Shown here: positions 7,700-15,796 of the stretch, piece by piece | Layout of the letters: the number at the start of each line of letters is the position of its first letter | Position numbering within the stretch: position 1 is the stretch's first letter | NCBI RefSeq assembly: GCF_026107415.2 | Contig: NZ_JAPCHX010000004.1 | Location: 542,514 to 606,513, forward strand | Length of the DNA: 64,000 nt | Reading direction: 5' to 3' | From: Microbacterium sp. MPKO10 | GTDB taxonomy: Bacteria > Actinomycetota > Actinomycetes > Actinomycetales > Microbacteriaceae | The notes under the pieces: generated by a model | Database searches by the model: none | Seen by the model: the letters and a program-made list of their open reading frames with translations, nothing else | Told to the model about the DNA's origin: nothing | Program-made: the position numbers and the translations under genes

Positions 7700-9136
7700 A
7701 TGGTCGAACTGGTAGCGCTGAGGAAGACGAACGAGGTGGCCGCGTACGTCCGCGCCTCCATGGACCGCAAGGGCGACCGCTGGACGGTCGATACGCAGCT
7801 GAGGAAGATCAGGGCGCTGGCCGAGGCCAAGGACTGGAACGTCGTCGAGGTCTACGAGGACAACGCGGTGTCGGCGACGAAGAAGCGCCGCGCTGGCACC
7901 CGGTGGGCCGAGATGCTGGACGACGCCCGCGCGGGCCGGTTCTCGATGGTGGTCGCCGTGGACATGGACCGGCTCCTGCGCAGCACGAAGGACCTGAACA
8001 CGCTGATCGACCTCGGTCTGCGCGTCGTCACCGTGGACGGCGAGATCGATCTCTCGACGGCGGACGGCGAGTTCCGGGCGACGATGCTCGCCGCTCTCGC
8101 CCGGTTCGAGGCGCGTCGCAAGGCCGAGCGACAGATCAGGTCGAACGAGCGCCGACGTGCCGAGGGCATCCCCACGTCCGCCTGGAAGGCGTTCGGATGG
8201 TCGAGGGAGGGTGAGCTGATCGAGGAAGAGGCCGACGCGGTTCGGCGGGCCTTCGACGCGTTCCTCGGCGAGCCGTCGCTGTCGATCCGGCGCATCCGCG
8301 AGGACCTGAACAGCGCTGGTCACCTCACCGCCCGCGGCTCGGAATTCTCCGTCGATGCCGTGCGCTACCTGCTCGCGAACCCGCTTTACTGTGGCTACAT
8401 CAAGCACTACGCATCCGGCGAGCTGTACCCGGTGCAGGGCGAGGCGTTCCCGCCCATCGTCAGCGAGCAGACGTGGCGGACCGCGGTGGCGAAGCTGGAG
8501 GACAACGTGCGGAGGTCGGCCAGGCAGGGCAACCAGCCGAAATACCTCCTGTCGACGATCGGGCTGTGCGGGAAGTGCGGTGCGACGCTCGTCTCGGGGA
8601 CGAACAGCCGCAAGCAGCCGACGTATCGCTGCGGCGAGCAGTTCCACCTCACTCGCCAACGCGAGCCCGTCGATGCGATGGTCACCGAGGCAGTGCTCAC
8701 CCGCCTGTCGTCGGTGGACGTGCACGACCTCGTGATGCCGCAGGAGGACGACGGGCCGGACCGCGAGGAACTGCTGACCGAGCGGAACGCCCTGGTCGAG
8801 CGCGTAAAGGAGCTGAGCCCGCTGCTGCGCGACATCCATCAGCCGGTCCTGGAGATCACCGCGGCGATCAACGACGTGAAGGTCCGCATCGACGAGATCG
8901 ACGCGGAGCTGCTCGACCGCTCGGCATCCGTGGCGGCGAAGCTGCTGGCAGACGTGGAGGAGGCGGTCGGCACCGCGGAGCGTCGCGAGGTTGTCGAGTC
9001 GAAGTGGAAGGCGTTGGACATAGACCGCCGCCGGATGCTCGTGGACGAGCTGGTGACTGTGACCATCGAGCCCATCGCGCCCGGTCACGTGAAGTTCGAC
9101 CCCGACCTCATTCGCATAGAGCCGCGTCGCGACTGA
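7700..9136 (+). CDS. Large serine recombinase (site-specific integrase)
   Basis: This 478-residue serine integrase would catalyse insertion and, with a directionality factor, excision of the element. The resolvase domain starts at residue ~12 with AAYVRASMDR, giving nucleophile Ser20, followed by the Q-L-x-x-I helix and DMDRLLRSTKDL. The recombinase domain spans roughly 160-260 (GIPTSAWKAFGW, NPLYCGYIKH). A zinc ribbon follows (LCGKCGATLVSG, then YRCGEQF) and then a coiled-coil segment near residues 365-435. ATG at 7700 was preferred because longer readings start inside the interrupted LLM gene. It reads away from attL. Confidence 0.93.
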   Translation: MVELVALRKTNEVAAYVRASMDRKGDRWTVDTQLRKIRALAEAKDWNVVEVYEDNAVSATKKRRAGTRWAEMLDDARAGRFSMVVAVDMDRLLRSTKDLNTLIDLGLRVVTVDGEIDLSTADGEFRATMLAALARFEARRKAERQIRSNERRRAEGIPTSAWKAFGWSREGELIEEEADAVRRAFDAFLGEPSLSIRRIREDLNSAGHLTARGSEFSVDAVRYLLANPLYCGYIKHYASGELYPVQGEAFPPIVSEQTWRTAVAKLEDNVRRSARQGNQPKYLLSTIGLCGKCGATLVSGTNSRKQPTYRCGEQFHLTRQREPVDAMVTEAVLTRLSSVDVHDLVMPQEDDGPDREELLTERNALVERVKELSPLLRDIHQPVLEITAAINDVKVRIDEIDAELLDRSASVAAKLLADVEEAVGTAERREVVESKWKALDIDRRRMLVDELVTVTIEPIAPGHVKFDPDLIRIEPRRD

Positions 9137-9177
9137 CTCATGAGTCAACTCGTCATTGCAATGGTGAGTCGACTCGT
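9135..9177. promoter_or_regulatory. Dyad and direct repeats behind the integrase gene
   Basis: The sequence holds a perfect 12-bp palindrome GACTCATGAGTC (9135-9146) overlapping the integrase stop, and a direct repeat TGAGTCAACTCGT (9141-9153) / TGAGTCGACTCGT (9165-9177) at 24-bp spacing. It lies in the 181-bp gap before the small-gene cluster. It could be the operator of the small HTH protein at 9530 or a Rep/iteron-type site. No direct evidence decides between these. Confidence 0.4.
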
Positions 9178-9317
9178 GGGAGAGTGGTTGCAGACAAGAA
9201 GATCCCACCGGGGCCGCGACTTAGAAGCGCGGGGTTCTGCTCCCGGATGAGTAGCCGGTCAAACAGCCCAACTACCGTGGCGGGGAACCGGAAGATACTC
9301 ATATCTGAGGACTTCCG

Positions 9318-9530
9318 ATGTCTGTCGTTATCGACGTTCCCCGCGCATCCGCGCTTGACTGCCCTGCTCTCGATCAGGACTCGTCTCCCGTTCCGCATGC
9401 TGATGGGCTCGATCCCGTCATCGCCGCCGCCCGCGCCGCCGGTCGCCGAGCCGGTGAGCGCCTGGCTCTCACTCCGCTGACGCCGCGACAGCGCGCCGCC
9501 GTCGCCGCCGTGATGGGCGGTGGTCGCTGA
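9318..9530 (+). CDS. Small hypothetical protein of the element
   Basis: This 70-residue reading frame starts with ATG preceded by GAGGACTTCCG. It is Ala/Arg/Pro-rich with no recognisable domain; the C-terminal half (AARAAGRRAGERLALTPLTP) is basic. Its stop overlaps the start of the next gene by one base (TGATG), so the two are probably co-translated. Small proteins at this position in actinobacterial elements are often replication accessory or excision factors, but nothing in the sequence proves either. Confidence 0.5.
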   Translation: MSVVIDVPRASALDCPALDQDSSPVPHADGLDPVIAAARAAGRRAGERLALTPLTPRQRAAVAAVMGGGR

Positions 9531-9778
9531 TGAGCGCGAACTCCGCCGCCTTCGATCACCTGACCAGCTTCCGCTGGCGACAGGGCGACCCGTCCCTCGC
9601 CGATGGCGAGGCCCAGCTCTACGACCTCGGCGTGCTCCGCTCCGTGCTGGAGGAGGCCGTCGAGATCGCCGTCGCCGACGCCCGCGCCGACGGGGTGACC
9701 TGGGCCAGGATCGGCGACGCCCTCGGCGTCACGCATCAGGCTGTCATCAAGCGCTACGGCCGGGGCGGTGGTCGCTGA
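9530..9778 (+). CDS. Small helix-turn-helix protein
   Basis: This 82-residue protein has a C-terminal helix-turn-helix: ADGVTWARIGDALGVTHQAV, then IKRYG, resembling sigma-like or MarR-like HTH units found in small actinobacterial plasmid proteins. The N-terminal half is acidic and helical (VLRSVLEEAVEIAVADARADG). It sits between two other small frames linked by TGATG overlaps on both sides. A role as repressor or as recombination directionality factor for the serine integrase is possible; the latter are small DNA-binding proteins often encoded near the integrase. Function is inferred only. Confidence 0.6.
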   Translation: MSANSAAFDHLTSFRWRQGDPSLADGEAQLYDLGVLRSVLEEAVEIAVADARADGVTWARIGDALGVTHQAVIKRYGRGGGR

Positions 9779-10137
9779 TGCACGCCGACGCACGCAACCT
9801 CAGCACCGCACCCGCCGACCTGACCCCGCCCGGAGGGCCTGGCCTGGCACCCGCCGAAGGCGGGCTGCCCATCGCCGTGATGACGGTCCGCAGCCGTGCT
9901 TCGCACTCCAAGAGTTTCGGGGGCCTCATTCGTTCCTACGGGCGCGGCAAGGGCTTGTCGATTGCCGCGCCTTGCAACAACGCGCCTGGTCAGAAGCCGA
10001 TTCCGTCTTCGCTGCGTCGCGTCGCCTCGCGGGTTCATTTGAGGTCTCATTTGGGGGTCAATAGGGGGTCATTTAGGCGCCGCACCCCCTCTGCGGCCCT
10101 CCACGCCGCCTGCGACGGGGGTGGTCGCCGTGGCTAA
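9778..10137 (+). CDS. Hypothetical protein, uncertain
   Basis: This 119-residue frame begins at the ATG overlapping the previous stop (TGATG) and runs a few bases into the start of rep. Composition is odd (Arg/Ser/Pro-rich, no clear secondary structure pattern) and it matches no family I know. The segment before rep contains GGTTCATTTGAGGTCTCATT and TGGGGGTCAATAGGGGGTCA, short repeats that look more like a replication or regulatory region than coding sequence. I keep it only because of the translational coupling on its left. Confidence 0.3.
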   Translation: MHADARNLSTAPADLTPPGGPGLAPAEGGLPIAVMTVRSRASHSKSFGGLIRSYGRGKGLSIAAPCNNAPGQKPIPSSLRRVASRVHLRSHLGVNRGSFRRRTPSAALHAACDGGGRRG

Positions 10138-11542
10138 GCAGGAGAACAACCCGACGAGCATCGGGCTCACGCAGTACCTCGATCCGTCGTACTGGACCTG
10201 GGCTGCCGAGGACCCGAACGGGGCCGCGCTGCTCGAGCAGGGAGCCGGGGCGATCCTCGCCTACGTCGCGCAGCGGCTCGAGGCCATCGGCTGCGAGGTC
10301 ATCGAGGCCTACGGAATCGTGCACGACAAGGATGAGCGCGAGGTCTGGAGCGACACGGAGAAGGCTCTGGTGGTCGAGCCGAAGCCCGATCACCTGCACG
10401 CGGTCATCAAGTTCGCCAGCCGTGCGAAGAGCGCGCCGCTGGATCGGCTCGCGTTCGGCATCGGCGTCGAGCCCCAGTACGTCGAGAAGCCGGGCCGCGG
10501 TCGGTACGCCTTCGACAACATGCTGTCGTACCTGACTCACGTGAAGTATGCGGACAAGCATCAGTACGCGCCGTCGGAGGTCGCCACGGTGCGCGGGCCG
10601 GACTACCTCGGGATCGACGCCCAGCGCCGGGAGACCTGGCTCAAGGGGCGCGCCCACGTGAAGAAGAAGGTCGTCGCGGAGAACTTCGAGGACATGCGGG
10701 AGCGGGTGCTGCAGGGCGAAATCACGCGGGATCAGATCATGCTCACGGACGAACTGTTCGACATCTACTCGCGGCATCAGCGGGAGATCGACGACGCGCT
10801 GTCGGCCTACGGCCAGCGCCGCGCGTACCGGGCGGCCGCGAAGCTGCGCGCCGGTGCCTTCTCGACGCACGTGGTGTTCGTCCACGGGGATGCCGGGATC
10901 GGCAAGACTCGGTTCGCAACGGATTTCATCACCGAGGCGATTAGCGCGGCCAATGCACATGGCGAGCGGTGGCAGGTCTACCGTGCCGCGACGGGGAACC
11001 CATTGGATGACTGGCGGGGCGAGGAGGTGCTGCTGCTGGACGATCTGCGGGCCTCGGCGATGGACGCGAACGATTGGCTGCTGCTGCTCGATCCGTATAA
11101 CGCCTCGCCTGCGAAGGCTCGGTACAAGAACAAGGGCGAGGTGGCTCCGCGCCTCATCGTGATTACGGCGACGATCGAGCCGGTCGAGTTCTTCTACTAC
11201 GCCCGCCAGAAGGGCAACGTGGACGAGGCGCTGGACCAGTTCATCCGCCGCCTGGCGTCGGTCGTGAAGGTCTACCGCGCCGACGACATCAACCGCTACC
11301 TCGTGCAGCACATCGGGAAGATCGAGCCCTACGAGTGGCACCAGTGCAGCATCCCGACCGCCGCGCACACGCCCGGCATGTACGGCAACGCGTACCACCA
11401 GAACGCCGGGTCGCGGGAACTGACGTACGGTCCGGAGACCTCGGCGGAACACGACGCGGACGGTGCGGTCGCGGAGCTGCTCAGCGGGCTCGCGGTGCGA
11501 AGTCCGGACGTGCCGCTGGCGCTGATCGAAGGTGCCGCATGA
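10130..11542 (+). CDS. rep: Rolling-circle replication initiator with P-loop domain
   Basis: This 470-residue Rep protein joins an HUH endonuclease and an NTPase. The metal-binding HUH motif is PDHLHAVIKF (H88, H90). The motif resembling the tyrosine region of Rep_2 proteins is MLSYLTHVKYADKHQY near residue 127-142. The helicase-like part has Walker A GDAGIGKT (253-260) and Walker B VLLLDDLR about 45 residues later. This order is known for actinobacterial and firmicute plasmids related to CRESS-DNA virus Reps. Start: GTG at 10130 is preferred, with GTG at 10121 as alternative. Its stop overlaps the start of mobC (ATGA). It suggests the excised circle replicates. Confidence 0.85.
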   Translation: MAKQENNPTSIGLTQYLDPSYWTWAAEDPNGAALLEQGAGAILAYVAQRLEAIGCEVIEAYGIVHDKDEREVWSDTEKALVVEPKPDHLHAVIKFASRAKSAPLDRLAFGIGVEPQYVEKPGRGRYAFDNMLSYLTHVKYADKHQYAPSEVATVRGPDYLGIDAQRRETWLKGRAHVKKKVVAENFEDMRERVLQGEITRDQIMLTDELFDIYSRHQREIDDALSAYGQRRAYRAAAKLRAGAFSTHVVFVHGDAGIGKTRFATDFITEAISAANAHGERWQVYRAATGNPLDDWRGEEVLLLDDLRASAMDANDWLLLLDPYNASPAKARYKNKGEVAPRLIVITATIEPVEFFYYARQKGNVDEALDQFIRRLASVVKVYRADDINRYLVQHIGKIEPYEWHQCSIPTAAHTPGMYGNAYHQNAGSRELTYGPETSAEHDADGAVAELLSGLAVRSPDVPLALIEGAA

Positions 11543-12129
11543 GCACCGATCAGCATTCGCTCTTCCAGGGGGTCGAGGGGGCCGGAGGCCCCTCGCAAGC
11601 AGGGCTGGAGGACACGAGCGTCAGCGATGTGTCCGACAGGCCTACTGCTTGCCACTCTGGCGTACAGGTGGAGCAGCAGACCGACTCCCAGGTGAACACC
11701 GGTCGGGCTGATGCGGAGGCTGTGCGTCAGAGTCACGGCGGCGCGAAGCGTCGTCGTGGGGGCCGCGCGAAGCTCGATACCGACTTCGGGGAGGAGACGC
11801 TCGCGGCGCTTCGCACTCGTGCGAAGCGGCTCGGGCTGGCTCCGAGCACGTGGGTGCGGACCGTCGTACGCGATGCCCTCCACGCCTCCCGCTCGGAGGA
11901 GTTGGACGCCGCCGTGGCGGCGCACCTGCTCGGGGTCGAGGCGCGTGTGCAGGCGTCGGCGGACGCTCGTGAGCTGGCTGCCCAGGTGCGCCCGCTGGCG
12001 ATCAACGTCAACGACTTGGATCGCCGCGCGCGCGCCGGTGAGGCGGTGGCGCTGTCGTCGGAGGTGCCCGAGCTGATCGAGCTGCTGCGCGAGGTCCGCG
12101 CCTTGCTCGGGGATCGGACGGCCGCATGA
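11539..12129 (+). CDS. mobC: MobC-like plasmid mobilization accessory protein
   Basis: This 196-residue protein has a disordered, polar N-terminal ~70 residues, a basic stretch (GGAKRRRGGRAKLDTDF), a ribbon-helix-helix-like segment (LAALRTRAKRLGLAPSTWV, RTVVRDAL) and a C-terminal helical part with LAINVNDLDRRARAGEAV. The last resembles the (Q)LxxIGNNLNQIARxxN region of MobC-type relaxosome proteins. It is coupled by ATGA overlaps to rep upstream and relaxase downstream. It should bind the transfer origin and help the relaxase; the origin itself could not be located. Confidence 0.75.
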   Translation: MSTDQHSLFQGVEGAGGPSQAGLEDTSVSDVSDRPTACHSGVQVEQQTDSQVNTGRADAEAVRQSHGGAKRRRGGRAKLDTDFGEETLAALRTRAKRLGLAPSTWVRTVVRDALHASRSEELDAAVAAHLLGVEARVQASADARELAAQVRPLAINVNDLDRRARAGEAVALSSEVPELIELLREVRALLGDRTAA

Positions 12130-13412
12130 GCACCACCCACTACAGCCCGAGCACCAGCGCCGCCGACACCGAGCGCTATATCCGCGGGAAGGAGGACGAG
12201 CGGGGCGTCGCGATCACGTGCGAAGTGCCGGGAGGCCCTGGCGCATTCTCGGCGCGCGCACGGGCGCTCACGCAGAACACCACGCGCGAGGTCGAGGCGC
12301 TGCATTACCGGCAGTCTTTCAGCGACGAGGAGTTCGACCCGAAGAACCCGGAGCACGTGCAGCGGGTGAACGATCTCGGCTATCAGCTCGCGAAGAGGAT
12401 GCACCCCGACTCGGACTGCCTCGTGGTCAGTCACGTGGATGGCCGGGGCAGAAAGCCGCATAACCACATCTTGGTCATCAATCACAGCAACCGGACCGGA
12501 AAGGCGCTCTCGGACTACCGGACGTTCCACGATCGCAAGGCCGGGAACCAGCGGGGCGTGCAGTCGGCGAACGACGAGCTGATGCGAGAGCACGGGCTCT
12601 CGGTCGTGAAGCGGCTGGAGCACGCGCCGAAGGACTGGGAGCTGCGCCGCGAGGACTTCGCGGAGGGCGGGCTCGACCGCGAGATGGGTGACCGGATGAG
12701 CGCCGCACTGGCCGACCCCCGCGTGGTGGACAAGGCCGGTCTCGAAGCGGTGATCGAGGAGCAGAACCAGCAGCTCGACGACGCCGGGGAACGTGTGCCG
12801 AGGATGCGGCTGCACAGCCCCGTCAGCAAGAAGGGCAAGCGCGCCGGGCAGGAGACCTGGACGCTCTACATCGAGGACCGCCGCGGCGAGTCCGGCCGCG
12901 CCGATCGCCGCAAACGCGCGAGCGCGCTCTCGGCGGACTTCACCCCGGAGGGCGCGCAGGCGTTCTTCGACTACCACCAGCAGCAGAAGGAGCAGGAACA
13001 TGAGCGCAGCGCTCGACAGGCTGAAGCAGCAGAACGGGCCCGTGCAGTCGCCGCAGCCGCTCGGCAGTCCGGAGACGATGGAGCTGTTGACCTCGATCCT
13101 CGCCGCCGTCGAGGCGCAGAATACGAGGATTGCCACGCTGACCGAGCAGCAGAAGAAGCTCGCGGGGTTCGTGAAGGTCATGGACGAGGAGACGACGAGG
13201 CGGCTGGAGCGGATCACGACCCCGGCGTCGACCTCCTCGCCCTCCAGCGACGTGTCCGCGAGGATCGCGAGTATCGAGAGCAGGCAGAACGAGATCGCGA
13301 GCACGCTCGGCGAGTTCGCGCAGAGTCTCAACGGCGAGAGCTTGAACGCCGCGTCGCGAACCTTGGTCGCGGAGGCGCAGAAGAATCGCGCGGCTACGGC
13401 CTCGGCGATTGA
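12126..13412 (+). CDS. Relaxase (MobP/MobA type mobilization nuclease)
   Basis: This 428-residue relaxase has a catalytic Tyr probably in the N-terminal region (HYSPSTSAADTERYIRGK) and HYRQSFSDEEFD near residue 60. The HUH metal motif is LVVSHVDGRGRKPHNHILV (His triad near residue 112-118), then SDYRTFHDRKAGNQRGVQSANDELM, all typical of the Pfam Relaxase family. From residue ~290 the sequence is a charged, Glu/Arg-rich tail that lies over the reading frame of the membrane protein starting at 13000, an overlap of 413 bp. The stop at 13412 is the only one in this frame. Whether the whole tail is made is uncertain. Confidence 0.85.
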   Translation: MSTTHYSPSTSAADTERYIRGKEDERGVAITCEVPGGPGAFSARARALTQNTTREVEALHYRQSFSDEEFDPKNPEHVQRVNDLGYQLAKRMHPDSDCLVVSHVDGRGRKPHNHILVINHSNRTGKALSDYRTFHDRKAGNQRGVQSANDELMREHGLSVVKRLEHAPKDWELRREDFAEGGLDREMGDRMSAALADPRVVDKAGLEAVIEEQNQQLDDAGERVPRMRLHSPVSKKGKRAGQETWTLYIEDRRGESGRADRRKRASALSADFTPEGAQAFFDYHQQQKEQEHERSARQAEAAERARAVAAAARQSGDDGAVDLDPRRRRGAEYEDCHADRAAEEARGVREGHGRGDDEAAGADHDPGVDLLALQRRVREDREYREQAERDREHARRVRAESQRRELERRVANLGRGGAEESRGYGLGD

Positions 13413-13899
13413 GGGTCTGAAGGTGCAGGCCACAACGAACCAGAAGCTTGTGAGCCAGGTCGGCGGCGAGGTGCAGCGGATCGAGAAGCGTACTGAGGAG
13501 CGGGTCGAGAAGGCCGTCGAGCAGGTCGCCGGGGAGGCCTCGGCCACGATGACCGCGAACCTCGACGCCTCGAACGAGCGCGCCGAGCGGATCATGGCGG
13601 CGACGGCGAAGCTCGAAGCGCGTCAGCTCTGGTCGGCCGCCGCTGCGATGTGCCTCGCCCTGCTGCCGGTGGTCGTGGTCGTCGCCGGGCTCTGGATGGG
13701 CATCGCCGGTCTCATCACGGGCGCTCAGTGGGCGCTCGACGTGGACGGGCGCATCTGGCTCGGCATCGGGCGCTGGCTCGTGGTCTCCGTGGGTCTCGCC
13801 GGGGCCGGCTACGGGCTCTTCGCGTCCGTCCGCTCGGCCGCCGGTCTCGTGGAGACGTGGAAGGGTCGCGGGGTGCCGAAGTGGCCGAGGTGGCGATGA
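13000..13899 (+). CDS. MobB-like membrane protein overlapping the relaxase gene
   Basis: This 299-residue protein has a long helical, coiled-coil N-terminal region (repeated Q/E/K-rich heptads, residues ~20-200) and two C-terminal hydrophobic segments (AMCLALLPVVVVVAGLWMGI and WLVVSVGLAGAGYGLFASV) around residues 212-285. ATG follows AGGAGCAGGAAC, a good ribosome site. The layout (coiled coil plus membrane anchor, started inside the relaxase gene in another frame) recalls MobB of RSF1010-type plasmids, which is likewise encoded within mobA and helps the relaxosome meet the conjugation channel. Homology to MobB itself is not visible; the comparison is structural and positional. Confidence 0.75.
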   Translation: MSAALDRLKQQNGPVQSPQPLGSPETMELLTSILAAVEAQNTRIATLTEQQKKLAGFVKVMDEETTRRLERITTPASTSSPSSDVSARIASIESRQNEIASTLGEFAQSLNGESLNAASRTLVAEAQKNRAATASAIEGLKVQATTNQKLVSQVGGEVQRIEKRTEERVEKAVEQVAGEASATMTANLDASNERAERIMAATAKLEARQLWSAAAAMCLALLPVVVVVAGLWMGIAGLITGAQWALDVDGRIWLGIGRWLVVSVGLAGAGYGLFASVRSAAGLVETWKGRGVPKWPRWR

Positions 13900-13917
13900 T
13901 GGCTGGATCCGCTCGAG

Positions 13918-14220
13918 CTACCGGTTCCGATCAGCGGTCGAAGGATTTTCGCAGCAGCCGGTCCTGCGGCCTCGGTGCCGCCGCCCTAACCTGACGAGCA
14001 TCCCCGCCGTGACGGCCATCACGACGGCGATCCCGGCACCGATGATCCAGGGGTTACCGAGGAGCCCACCGACGCCCGCGAGTGCTCCGCCCGCCGCGAT
14101 GAGCGGCAGGCCGCAACAGAGCAGCAACGGAAGCGCGCAGCATGCCAGCAAGAGCAGTCCGGTCCCTGCAGCGACGACGGGACCGGCGCGCCGTTCGTCG
14201 CGGTCCTGATCGGCGCTCAT
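13918..14220 (-). CDS. Probable mercury transport membrane protein (MerT/MerF-like)
   Basis: This 100-residue protein has two hydrophobic helices. The first carries CCALPLLLCCGLP with two vicinal Cys pairs, the second reads IIGAGIAVVMAVTAGMLV, then a basic tail and a further Cys pair (GCC). Cys pairs in the first membrane helix are the hallmark of MerT/MerF/MerC mercuric ion importers that hand Hg(II) to mercuric reductase. It follows merA by 49 bp in the same direction. ATG at 14220 was chosen over GTG at 14229 because GAGG lies 8 bases before the ATG. Subfamily cannot be settled. Confidence 0.65.
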   Translation of the reverse strand: MSADQDRDERRAGPVVAAGTGLLLLACCALPLLLCCGLPLIAAGGALAGVGGLLGNPWIIGAGIAVVMAVTAGMLVRLGRRHRGRRTGCCENPSTADRNR

Positions 14221-14269
14221 CGTCTGCACCTCTTCAGGATGAGATCTCCCCGATTGCCTGCGTTGCCGG

Positions 14270-15691
14270 TCATGCGCAGCACGACAGCAGCGACGGGTCG
14301 GTGGTGAAGGCCTTCGCGGCGATCCGGATGCCCTCGGCCATCGTCAGGTAGGGAGCCCAGGCGTCGGCGATCTCGGCGACGGTCTTGCCGAGCACGTGGA
14401 CACCGGCGGCGGCGAGCTCTCCGGCGTCCTTGGCGACGGCGGTCAGGCCGAGGATCTCGTTCGTGTCGGCGTTCACGACGATCTTGATGAACCCGCGGGT
14501 GTCGCGGTTGACCAGCGCGCGGGGCACGTGGTGCAGCGGCAGGACGCGGCAATCGCAGCGGATCCCCGCAGCAAGCACTTCCTTCTCGGTCATCCCGACC
14601 GCTCCGATCGCGGGCCCGGTGAACGTCACCCGCGGCAGGCGGGAATAGTCGACGGCACGATCGGCGTCGGCGAACGCGTTCTCGGCGACGAGGGTGCCGT
14701 GGTGGGCGGCGACGTAGACGAACTCGGGGTGCCCGGTCACGTCGCCCGCGGCCCAGATCCGCGGGTTCGAGGACCGCAGCCGGTCGGAGACGACCACCTC
14801 GCCGGAGTCCCCGGTCTTCACCCCGACCGCATCGAGGTTCAGGCCATCGGTGACGGGACGGCGTCCGAGGGCGACGAGCACCTGCTCGGCGCGGAACTCC
14901 TGCGAGTCGCCGGACACGTCGGCGGTCACGACGGCCTCGCCTCCCGTGCCGCGGGAGACCCGGGTGGGCACCACGCGGCGGACGACGCGGATGCCTTCGT
15001 CGGCGAACGTCTCCTGAAGCGCCTTGGACACCTCCGGCTCCTCCTTCGAGGAGAGCCGGGACCGCACCAGCAGCGTGACCCGCGAGCCGAGGCGAGCGAA
15101 CAGCTGCGCCTGCTCCAGGGCGACGTAGCCGCCGCCGAGCACCAGCAACGACTCAGGAACCTCAGCGAGTTCCATTGCCGTGGTCGAGGTCAGGTACCCG
15201 GTCTCCTCCAGGCCGTCGATCGGCGGAGCCCACGGGCGAGAACCAGTCGCGACCAGGAAGTGGTCGGCCTCGATGGTCTCGACCGTCCCGTCGCCGGCGA
15301 TGATCTCCAGTACCGGGGCGTCTGGGCCGCCGGCGAACGATGCATCGCCGCGGCGGACCTGCCAGCCGTAGGAGTCGGCGACGTCGGCGTACTTCTCGCC
15401 GCGCAGCGACTCGACCAGCGCCTGCTTCCCGGCGATCAGCGCAGGCATGTCCACTGTCTCAGCCGTCGCCGCGATCCCCGGGAACCGGCCTGAAGCGTCG
15501 GCGGCGACGTGACGGGCGTCGGCAGCGGCGATGAGGGCCTTCGACGGCACGCAGCCGGTGTTCACGCAGGTGCCGCCGAGCGTCCCGCGCTCGATCATCA
15601 CCACCGACTTGCCGAGCGTGGTCGCACGGATGGCGGCGGCGAATGCTCCGCCTCCGGATCCGATGATGGCGAGGTCGTACTTGGTAGGCAT
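14270..15691 (-). CDS. merA: Mercury(II) reductase
   Basis: This 473-residue FAD/NADPH pyridine nucleotide-disulfide oxidoreductase reduces Hg(II) to volatile Hg(0). The N-terminal FAD motif is IIGSGGGAFAAAIRA and the redox disulfide GGTCVNTGCVPSK has C42 and C47. The NADPH-binding LLVLGGGYVALEQAQLFARLG follows, then GRRPVTDGL, the second FAD motif IWAAGDVTG, and the C-terminal vicinal Cys pair SCCA (C471, C472) that separates MerA from lipoamide dehydrogenases. The N-terminal NmerA heavy-metal domain is absent, as in many actinobacterial MerA. It is transcribed divergently from merR across the operator at 15741. Confidence 0.95.
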   Translation of the reverse strand: MPTKYDLAIIGSGGGAFAAAIRATTLGKSVVMIERGTLGGTCVNTGCVPSKALIAAADARHVAADASGRFPGIAATAETVDMPALIAGKQALVESLRGEKYADVADSYGWQVRRGDASFAGGPDAPVLEIIAGDGTVETIEADHFLVATGSRPWAPPIDGLEETGYLTSTTAMELAEVPESLLVLGGGYVALEQAQLFARLGSRVTLLVRSRLSSKEEPEVSKALQETFADEGIRVVRRVVPTRVSRGTGGEAVVTADVSGDSQEFRAEQVLVALGRRPVTDGLNLDAVGVKTGDSGEVVVSDRLRSSNPRIWAAGDVTGHPEFVYVAAHHGTLVAENAFADADRAVDYSRLPRVTFTGPAIGAVGMTEKEVLAAGIRCDCRVLPLHHVPRALVNRDTRGFIKIVVNADTNEILGLTAVAKDAGELAAAGVHVLGKTVAEIADAWAPYLTMAEGIRIAAKAFTTDPSLLSCCA

Positions 15692-15733
15692 CGCTGCTCC
15701 TGTCAGTCCTTGGCTTTCTGCTCTGTCTCAGCC

Positions 15734-15765
15734 ATACTGGACCTTCCAGTGCAGGGGAAGGTCAA
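15734..15765 (-). promoter_or_regulatory. MerR-controlled promoter and operator of merA
   Basis: Read on the minus strand, TTGACC (15760-15765) and CAGTAT (15734-15739) are spaced by 20 bp. This over-long spacing is the signature of promoters that MerR activates by untwisting DNA. Between them lies the dyad with arms ACCTTCC and GGAAGGT (15741-15762, 8-bp spacer). Position and symmetry agree with a Hg(II)-responsive merA promoter that also controls merR. Confidence 0.85.
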
Positions 15766-15796
15766 GCCTGCTCCTGCCGAACGATCGGAGGCCGCG

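Noticed and set aside
7682..9208. A 508-codon open frame antisense to the serine integrase
   Set aside because: Composition (His/Arg/Leu/Val-rich) and lack of motifs fit the mirror image of a GC-rich gene.
11733..13595. A 620-codon open frame antisense to mobC, relaxase and the MobB-like gene
   Set aside because: It is a GC-rich shadow frame: Arg/Ser/Leu-rich, no domain, and the opposite strand encodes recognised proteins with ribosome sites.
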